Made by a program: the position numbers and the translations under genes. From Palsa-965 sp044448685 (GTDB lineage: Bacteria > Bacteroidota > Bacteroidia > Palsa-965): 64,000 bases of DNA. The stretch is from NCBI GenBank assembly GCA_044448685.1, contig JBIOHC010000001.1:186001-250000 (forward strand), in the 5' to 3' direction. Below the pieces are notes generated by a model. It worked only from the letters and a program-made list of their open reading frames with translations. It ran no database searches and had not been told where the DNA came from. Below are positions 58,918 to 64,000 of the stretch, in pieces (positions within the stretch are counted from its first letter, which is position 1; every line of letters starts with the position of its first letter).

Positions 58918-60423
58918 TCAGATAAAGGCAAGTAAGAGTGTACGAACGCTGAAAATAACGACCAGACTCCCGACAAGGATAAGTCCGGCTCGTATAGGAA
59001 TCTTATTCGAGAAATAGATGGATATCGGGGCTGCAATCATCCCTCCGATTACCAGACCGAAAATAATCTGCCAATGACTCAGCCCGATAACAGAAACGAA
59101 TGTAATGGTGCTGATCATGGCTACAAAAAACTTGACCAGGTGTGATGAACCGATGGAATACCTCAGATTTCTTCCGCCTGCAATCAGGGAGGTTGTGACG
59201 ATAGGTCCCCAGCCACCACCTCCCACAGAATCGAGGAAGCCTCCTGCCGCTGCAACGGGGGTGATATGCCGGATCTTCTTCATCTTTCCCTGTTTAGACC
59301 GTATGGTACGGATTATGATCAGGGCTCCGAGAAACAAAGTATAGACAGCCACCAGGGGTTTAACAAAATGAAGACTCTCCTTGCTTACATACGATATGGT
59401 GAGAGCACCCAGCACGGCACCGAGGGCTCCGGGCAGGAGCAGTTTACGGAACAGACGTTTGTTGATGTTTTTATAGCGCATGTAAACAAGTGAGGAAGAA
59501 CCTGTGGTGAAAATTTCAGAAGCATGCATGCTTGCACTGGCTACAGCCGGTGTAATAGAGGGTATGCCGAGGCTGAGCAGGAAGGTCGTAACACTGACCC
59601 CATAGGCCATGCCAAGTGATCCGTCTATCATTTGAGCCGTAAACCCACCTATGATATAAGTGAGGAGATGGGAATCAAAATGCTGTCCGATGAAAACCCT
59701 GATATCTGCAAATGTAAAAGCCGGAAAGAACATAAATACAAGATGTCCGACTATCAGCAGCAGAATTACTACAAGAGAGTATAGTGTTGCTTTGCGGATT
59801 CTGGTACTGAGGCTGACTGGAACAGTTGTTTTTTTCTCCACCATCACCGAGGTGATGGCATTCAGCTTTTTGACCTTTTCGGCAAGGTCCCCTTTCAGCT
59901 GTCCTCTGATCTCGCTTAAGTTCTCGAGTACCTCCTGTGTATCATCCGGGATGGCATCATTCATCACTTCCTTAATCCGCTTGGCCATGGTAGGAGATTT
60001 ACCGTTGGTGCTGATAGCGATTTTAAGATCGCCTTTCCTGACAACGGAACCCAGGTAGAAGTCGCAAAGATCGGGGGTATCAGCCACATTGACAAGTAAA
60101 TTCCGCTTGCCTGCTTCTTCCCTGATTTGTCGCCCCAGCTCCCTGTTTCCGGTCGCTGTAATAACCAGGCCAATGTTTTCCAGATCCGATTCCCTGTAAG
60201 CTCTGTGCTGAAGCTGCAAAGCAGGATAAAGAGCGGCCAGCTCAGTAATATCCGGATGAATGGCTGGAGCGACTAACAGAACCTTTGTAGCCGGACTGTT
60301 CAAAAGTACTGCCTGCACCTTTTCAAGCCCTATTTTGCCACCGCCCACAATAAGCACACGGATACCTTCCAGCTTGAGAAAGATAGGGAACAGGTTATTT
60401 CCGTGTGCAACAGCAGTTGTCAT
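58918..60423 (-). CDS. Fusion of siroheme dehydrogenase (SirC/Met8-like) and TSUP transporter
   Basis: A 501-residue two-part protein. Residues about 10-180 are a CysG N-terminal (precorrin-2 dehydrogenase) domain: VLIVGGGKIGLEKVQAVLLN, ITATGNRELGRQIREE, ADTPDLCDFYLGSVVRKGDL, NGKSPTMAKRIKEVM. Residues about 215-501 are a TauE/SafE (TSUP) anion channel with about eight helices: IGGFTAQMIDGSLGMAYGVS and GGFLDSVGGGGWGPIVTTSL. The fusion would couple siroheme synthesis to sulfite or sulfate-related transport in the same polypeptide. Unusual pairing; both halves look intact. Confidence 0.88.
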   Translation of the reverse strand: MTTAVAHGNNLFPIFLKLEGIRVLIVGGGKIGLEKVQAVLLNSPATKVLLVAPAIHPDITELAALYPALQLQHRAYRESDLENIGLVITATGNRELGRQIREEAGKRNLLVNVADTPDLCDFYLGSVVRKGDLKIAISTNGKSPTMAKRIKEVMNDAIPDDTQEVLENLSEIRGQLKGDLAEKVKKLNAITSVMVEKKTTVPVSLSTRIRKATLYSLVVILLLIVGHLVFMFFPAFTFADIRVFIGQHFDSHLLTYIIGGFTAQMIDGSLGMAYGVSVTTFLLSLGIPSITPAVASASMHASEIFTTGSSSLVYMRYKNINKRLFRKLLLPGALGAVLGALTISYVSKESLHFVKPLVAVYTLFLGALIIIRTIRSKQGKMKKIRHITPVAAAGGFLDSVGGGGWGPIVTTSLIAGGRNLRYSIGSSHLVKFFVAMISTITFVSVIGLSHWQIIFGLVIGGMIAAPISIYFSNKIPIRAGLILVGSLVVIFSVRTLLLAFI

Positions 60424-60441
60424 AAATGTGTTTTAGTCTGA

Positions 60442-61212
60442 TCAGTTAAGTAAGTAATGCCATTCGGTAAGGCTGGCCGGGAAGTCCGGATGGGCTTTCA
60501 CGACATCACCGATAATAATTACTGCAGGGGCCGCTATTCCTTCCTGTTCTGCTATTTCGGCAATGGTATCAATGGTGCCAATGGCCATGTTTTCAGCGGG
60601 CAGTGAACCGTTCTGAATGATAGCCACACCGGTATCCTGTTTATCCTGATCACGGAAGATAGAAACGATCTCTTTCAGTTTGGACAGGCCCATGAGGATC
60701 ACAACCGTTGCTGTTGATTTGGCTGCGAGCTTAATATCTTCTGAAAGCTGGCCACTGCTGGTTGTTCCTGTTATCACCCAGAAACTTTCGCTTGTTCCGC
60801 GGTGAGTGACGGGAATGCCTTGCAGACCGGGTACTGCTATAGAGCTGGAGATACCGGGTACATATTCGGTTTCCACATTAAAGCTGCGTGCATAAAGGAT
60901 TTCTTCCTGGCCCCGGCCGAATACGAAGGGGTCTCCTCCTTTGAGCCTGACAACATGGCCATAGGTGAATGCGAAATCGACAATCAGTGCATTAATCTGA
61001 TTCTGACTGTAAGCATGACGGTCTTTGCGTTTACCTACGAAGACCTTTTTCACACCCAGGGGAACCCGTTGCAGGAGTTCCGGATTGACAAGTGCGTCAT
61101 ACAATACGATATCGGCACTTTGAAGAGCCAGGAGCCCTTTGACGGTAATAAGATCGGGATCACCGGGGCCGGCTCCGACGAGTGTAAGTTTAGGATAAAT
61201 TTCTTTGTTCAT
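60442..61212 (-). CDS. cobA: Uroporphyrinogen-III C-methyltransferase (SUMT)
   Basis: Makes precorrin-2 from uroporphyrinogen III, the precursor of siroheme for sulfite reductase. 256 residues: TLVGAGPGDPDLITVKGLLA at the start, VVRLKGGDPFVFGRGQEEIL, PGISSSIAVPGLQGIPVTHR and the end VIIIGDVV. 18 bases separate it from the fusion gene, and three from the sulfite reductase stop. Confidence 0.94.
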   Translation of the reverse strand: MNKEIYPKLTLVGAGPGDPDLITVKGLLALQSADIVLYDALVNPELLQRVPLGVKKVFVGKRKDRHAYSQNQINALIVDFAFTYGHVVRLKGGDPFVFGRGQEEILYARSFNVETEYVPGISSSIAVPGLQGIPVTHRGTSESFWVITGTTSSGQLSEDIKLAAKSTATVVILMGLSKLKEIVSIFRDQDKQDTGVAIIQNGSLPAENMAIGTIDTIAEIAEQEGIAAPAVIIIGDVVKAHPDFPASLTEWHYLLN

Positions 61213-61215
61213 GGT

Positions 61216-63363
61216 TCAGCTGTTTTTAACTGTTTCTTTTTCGGTGGCAAGGCCCGTTCCAGGCCTTTCCTTTTGTTTGTCTTTGTAAACGCTCACCTCT
61301 TCCAGAAATTTCAGAAGAGAAGCATAATAACCTTCTGCATAGATTTTATCAGGTTCCTGCCGGTTGATTTTAAGCACCTGTTCTTTGAATGAATCCGGGA
61401 AAGTGAATATCCCGGTTTGTACAAAATGCTTGTCGAAATCATTGATAATACCGATCTGGGTATTACAGAGCACATCTTTTCCAAGCAGGAGGGCTTTTGC
61501 AGCATTAACATAAGCGGCATAAGTATAGTATAAGGAGTCAGCATACGCTCCACCCGCTAATGTTTCGGCCGCAAGAGCCTGTTTCTCTTCCGCCTCAAAG
61601 AGGAGTGTCGATACCAGATCTATCATCACACCGGCACATTCACCAACACCGATTTCGGTCTTGAATTTCTCAGCCTGATCCCAGTCAATATAATCATCGT
61701 TTGTCAGTAACGATGGATCGGCATGGGGTTTGAGAAGCTGGTAGAAATAATCCTTACCCTGCTTGTCATAATAGCTGTTAAAGTATTCCCCTTCAACGGC
61801 ATTCTTTTCAAAATCATCGAGCAGACTTCGCAGCAGGGCTGGACCCCGTTTGCTTGGAATCTTGATAACCTTGTCGCCAATGCGTCCTTCTCCTTTGCCC
61901 AGTGTGCCGCCTCCAAGTAATAGCTGGAGAGCTGGTACAACCTGAGCGCCGGCTTTGAAAGAGCTTCCATGGAATCCTATTTGTGCCAGTCCGTGTTGTC
62001 CGCAGGAGTTCATGCAACCGCTTATTTTTATTTTGATATCCCTGTTATAAATCAGGTCGGGATATTCTTCTGTGATGACCCTTTCCAGAACTCTGGTAAT
62101 ACCCGTACTGCTGCTGATACCGAGATTACAGGTATCCGTACCGGGGCATGCAGTGATGTATGCTGTACTGTCAAAGCCGGGATCGGCAAGACCAAGGACA
62201 TGCAGTTCGCGGTACAGAGAAGGAAGTGCCTCCTTGCGTACATATTTGAGAAGGAATCCCTGATTCACGGTAATGCGTATATCATCCGCTGCATACTGTT
62301 CGGCAATACTCACCAGTTTCCTTGCTTTATCCGTACGTATATTGCCAAGCATCACACGTATGTTGACCCCATAATATCCCTGTTGTTTCTGTTCAAACAC
62401 ATTGGTATTAAGCCATGCCTTGTAATGCGGGTCATCACTAACACGGAAAGTGGTGTACACTTTGTTTGAATACTCCAGCTTCAGGGGTAGGGGGGTGTAA
62501 TCAATGGGATAGCTTTGCTGGTACAGGGCTTTACGTTCTTCCTGAGCCAGGCGAAGCAACTCTTTCAGACCGATTTTATGAAGCAGGTGTTTCAGGCGTG
62601 CCTTATGTCTGCTGGCACGTTCCCCATGCCTGTCAAAAACACGGATGATTGATTCCGTGAAAGGTATGATCTGATCTTCAGGCAGGAATTCAAAGGCAGT
62701 CTGAGCCAGGAAAGGTTGTGCACCCAGTCCGCCTCCAATCAATACTTTGAAGCCCCGTATCAGTTTACCATCTTCAATATGTACACGGGGGATGAATCCC
62801 AGATCATGTATATAGGTGAAAGCCGTATCCTTATCGGATGAAGAAAAAGCAATTTTGAATTTACGTCCCAGCTCCTGCCCGAATGGTTTACGGAGAAAGT
62901 ATGCAAAAACGGCATGCGCATAAGGAGACACATCGAATGGTTCATCCGGGTCGATTCCTGCAGTGGCAGAAGCGGTCACATTTCGTACGGTATTTCCGCA
63001 AGCTTCACGAATCGTCACATCATCTTCTTCCAGGCGGGCCCAGAGTTCAGGTGTACGGTCCAGACTTACGAAATGGATCTGTATATCCTGACGGGTAGTG
63101 AGGTGCAGGTTGCTGATCGAATACTCCTCCGAAATATCGGCGATCTTAAGCAGCTGCTTGCGGGTAACTTTTCCGAAGGGGAGTTTGATACGGATCATCT
63201 GCACGCCTTGCTGACGCTGTCCATAGATGCCGCGGGCCAGCCTCAGAGAGCGGAATTTCTCATCGTTGATGGCACCTTTCCTGAAGGCGTGTATTTTCTT
63301 GTCCAGCTCGATGATGTCTTTCTGGACTAAAGGGTTTTCCAATTCTGTTCTGAAGCTTTGCAT
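61216..63363 (-). CDS. Nitrite/sulfite reductase with C-terminal HEPN-like domain
   Basis: Siroheme enzyme reducing sulfite (or nitrite) in assimilation. 715 residues: ferredoxin-like halves (IKLPFGKVTRKQLLKIADIS and LHLTTRQDIQIHFV), and the siroheme/4Fe-4S ligands in TACPGTDTCNLGIS and SGCMNSCGQHGLAQIGFHGS. After the reductase, from about residue 540, comes a helical domain (YADSLYYTYAAYVNAAKALL, DFDKHFVQTGIF) of HEPN type not found in E. coli CysI. Start: ATG 63363; a TTG at 63387 falls within the terminator tail. First structural gene behind two attenuators. Confidence 0.92.
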   Translation of the reverse strand: MQSFRTELENPLVQKDIIELDKKIHAFRKGAINDEKFRSLRLARGIYGQRQQGVQMIRIKLPFGKVTRKQLLKIADISEEYSISNLHLTTRQDIQIHFVSLDRTPELWARLEEDDVTIREACGNTVRNVTASATAGIDPDEPFDVSPYAHAVFAYFLRKPFGQELGRKFKIAFSSSDKDTAFTYIHDLGFIPRVHIEDGKLIRGFKVLIGGGLGAQPFLAQTAFEFLPEDQIIPFTESIIRVFDRHGERASRHKARLKHLLHKIGLKELLRLAQEERKALYQQSYPIDYTPLPLKLEYSNKVYTTFRVSDDPHYKAWLNTNVFEQKQQGYYGVNIRVMLGNIRTDKARKLVSIAEQYAADDIRITVNQGFLLKYVRKEALPSLYRELHVLGLADPGFDSTAYITACPGTDTCNLGISSSTGITRVLERVITEEYPDLIYNRDIKIKISGCMNSCGQHGLAQIGFHGSSFKAGAQVVPALQLLLGGGTLGKGEGRIGDKVIKIPSKRGPALLRSLLDDFEKNAVEGEYFNSYYDKQGKDYFYQLLKPHADPSLLTNDDYIDWDQAEKFKTEIGVGECAGVMIDLVSTLLFEAEEKQALAAETLAGGAYADSLYYTYAAYVNAAKALLLGKDVLCNTQIGIINDFDKHFVQTGIFTFPDSFKEQVLKINRQEPDKIYAEGYYASLLKFLEEVSVYKDKQKERPGTGLATEKETVKNS

Positions 63364-63383
63364 ATAGTCACATTTAAAGTTTT

Positions 63384-63421
63384 GCAATAAAAAAAGCCCT
63401 CCTGCTGTTCGTGCGGAGGGC
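63384..63421 (-). terminator. Attenuator terminator 2
   Basis: Minus-strand hairpin GCCCTCC (63421-63415), a 12-base loop, GGAGGGC (63402-63396), then TTTTTTTATT. It ends about 24 bases before the sulfite reductase ATG and inside the operon leader, so it cannot be an end-of-gene signal for an upstream gene. Together with leader peptide 2 it forms an attenuator. Confidence 0.85.
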
Positions 63422-63445
63422 CTGTGATTTACCTGGGTTATTTGT

Positions 63446-63508
63446 TCAGGTTAGGTCAGGGATGATCCGCATCCGCATTTTCATGCAGCAACACATACAC
63501 ATAAACAT
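63446..63508 (-). CDS. Leader peptide 2, Cys/Met-rich (20 aa)
   Basis: Minus-strand mini-gene MFMCMCCCMKMRMR followed by IIPDLT and TGA. Four Cys codons (three in a row) and six Met codons in its first 14 codons are far from chance composition. It stops 25 bases before the stem of terminator 2. Translation would sense charged tRNA-Cys and/or tRNA-Met. The TGCGGA segments in codons 11-15 could pair with TCCGCA in the terminator's 5' arm and loop (63412-63417), a weaker antiterminator. Confidence 0.7.
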   Translation of the reverse strand: MFMCMCCCMKMRMRIIPDLT

Positions 63509-63557
63509 GTTTGTTTTGGAAGCGGTTTTCATTGTCGTATTCATTTTTCAAAAAAGC

Positions 63558-63595
63558 ATAAAAGAAAAGGGGCCTTTCGTTGGAAAAGCCCCTTT
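63558..63595 (-). terminator. Attenuator terminator 1
   Basis: Minus-strand hairpin AAAGGGGCTTTTC-CAAC-GAAAGGCCCCTTT (13 bp with one U:G pair; stem 63566-63595) followed by TTCTTTT. It lies between leader peptide 1 and leader peptide 2, far from any preceding gene. Confidence 0.85.
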
Positions 63596-63623
63596 GTATA
63601 TCGCAGGTGAAAAAGGCTTTTCC
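63582..63623 (-). promoter_or_regulatory. Antiterminator of attenuator 1
   Basis: GGAAAAGCCTTTTT (63623-63610, five bases after the stop of leader 1) pairs with AAAGGGGCTTTTCC (63595-63582), the 5' arm of terminator 1: 14 pairs, of which two are U:G, over a 14-base loop. It excludes the terminator. A third partner, CCTTTTCC at 63679-63686 upstream of the leader start, can hold GGAAAAG (7 pairs) when the leader is not translated. This is the classical four-segment attenuator. Confidence 0.8.
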
Positions 63624-63628
63624 GGTAA

Positions 63629-63670
63629 TTACATGCACATCATACAGCAAGCATTGCTGTTGATGATCAT
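63629..63670 (-). CDS. Leader peptide 1, Cys/Met-rich (13 aa)
   Basis: Minus-strand mini-gene MIINSNACCMMCM ending in TAA. Three Cys and four Met (start included) among 13 residues, concentrated in the last six codons (CCMMCM). A ribosome waiting on the Cys codons 8-9 would leave the antiterminator segment free, while one at the stop codon would cover it, so low charged tRNA-Cys should favour read-through. Confidence 0.75.
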   Translation of the reverse strand: MIINSNACCMMCM

Positions 63671-63717
63671 GTAAGTATGGAAAAGGTTCTTGTTCATTTC
63701 AATCAGAATCGTAGGGG

Positions 63718-63749
63718 CAAAGATAAACTCTTTTTTGAATTCCCGGCAA
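63718..63749 (-). promoter_or_regulatory. Promoter of the sulfur-assimilation operon
   Basis: Minus-strand TTG (63749-63747), 21 bases, TATCTTTG (63725-63718). This is the same spacing and -7 box as the marR promoter. Transcription would start near 63711, about 40 bases before leader peptide 1. Confidence 0.75.
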
Positions 63750-63756
63750 TAAAAGT

Positions 63757-63999
63757 TCAGAATTTACGATTTGCCTGCACCCATTCCTGTATATATGTGA
63801 CAATAGTATGGGTATCGGTACCCGGAGGAAAGAGCTTGGCAACCCCCATTTTATTCAGGGTTTTCATATCCGTATCGGGTATGATACCCCCACCGGTCAG
63901 TAAAACATCATGCAGTCCTTTTTCCTTCATGAGTGTCATGACTTTCGGGAAAACAGTCATATGGGCACCGGAAAGGATGCTGATTCCGATTACGTCCAC
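63757..63999 (-). CDS. Cobalamin-binding domain protein (methylmalonyl-CoA mutase C-terminal type), partial
   Basis: The last 80 residues of a B12-binding Rossmann domain; the gene begins beyond the window edge. ISILSGAHMTVFPKVMTLMK, VLLTGGGIIPDTDMKTLNKM and the GVAKLFPPGTDTHTIVTYIQ end match the small B12 domain of methylmalonyl-CoA or isobutyryl-CoA mutases. The DxHxxG loop that carries the cobalt-binding His should lie upstream, outside this window. Its stop lies only eight bases from the -33 box of the sulfur promoter. Confidence 0.85.
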   Translation of the reverse strand: MDVIGISILSGAHMTVFPKVMTLMKEKGLHDVLLTGGGIIPDTDMKTLNKMGVAKLFPPGTDTHTIVTYIQEWVQANRKF

Positions 64000-64000
64000 A

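Noticed and set aside
63456..63650. A 64-residue minus-strand reading across the sulfur leader
   Set aside because: It runs through terminator 1 and overlaps both short leader ORFs in another frame; it has no recognisable features, and the leader/terminator layout explains the region better.

Overview
The window looks like a chromosomal segment of a Bacteroidota (Bacteroidetes) bacterium. Evidence: a protein with a C-terminal type IX secretion (por-type) tail, several promoters of the Bacteroidetes type (TTG or TTTG, 20-21 bases, then TAnnTTTG), and gene types common in that phylum (DUF4139 proteins, an RMD1-like protein, a siroheme-dehydrogenase/TSUP fusion). The genus cannot be fixed from the sequence. 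There are no insertion sequences, phage genes or CRISPR arrays.

Layout. 1-18.4 kb is a loose collection: MATE transporter, T9SS cargo, small membrane proteins, a metallo-beta-lactamase-fold enzyme, an ECF sigma factor with a tiny zinc-binding anti-sigma candidate, a Cys/His-repeat secreted protein, a frameshifted gene, two tandem DUF4139 paralogues, a type III polyketide synthase with a methyltransferase partner, an RMD1-like protein, a receiver-only response regulator, a PIF1/RecD-like helicase and a tRNA-Ala(GGC). Four copies of an inverted-repeat element sit between these genes. 18.4-20.9 kb holds a SUKH protein and a long signal peptidase I.

20.9-36.8 kb is a nearly complete purine-degradation island together with molybdenum-cofactor synthesis: guanine deaminase, MoaCB, MoaE, MoaD, MoeA, a TSUP transporter, MoaA, PuuD (membrane urate oxidase with a cytochrome c tail), allantoinase, allantoicase, OHCU decarboxylase, HIU hydrolase, an aldolase-like protein of the citrate-lyase/malate-synthase type, and the two xanthine dehydrogenase subunits with XdhC. 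Guanine would flow to xanthine, urate, HIU, OHCU, allantoin, allantoate and ureidoglycolate plus urea; the Moco genes serve xanthine dehydrogenase.

39.4-47.8 kb is one long operon, started by a good promoter, that combines a GT-B-like protein, an SpsF-like cytidylyltransferase, a split transketolase, a class III aminotransferase, an SDR, a KdsC-like phosphatase, a NeuB-like synthase without its usual C-terminal domain, a fatty acid hydroxylase and an SMR-type membrane protein. It probably makes an acidic (ulosonic-type) amino sugar of unknown structure. 47.8-53.8 kb is a MarR-controlled RND efflux operon with a clear palindromic operator. 54.1-56.9 kb is a small envelope-lipid cluster (LpxH-like, glycosyltransferase, lipid kinase).

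56.9-63.8 kb, on the minus strand, holds homoserine dehydrogenase and the sulfur-assimilation operon (sulfite reductase, SUMT, siroheme dehydrogenase/TSUP fusion, APS reductase). Its 390-base leader is the most striking feature of the window: two Cys/Met-rich leader peptides in tandem, each followed by an intrinsic terminator, the first with a perfect antiterminator alternative. This has the architecture of a double transcription attenuator sensing cysteine and/or methionine. The window ends inside a B12-binding domain gene.
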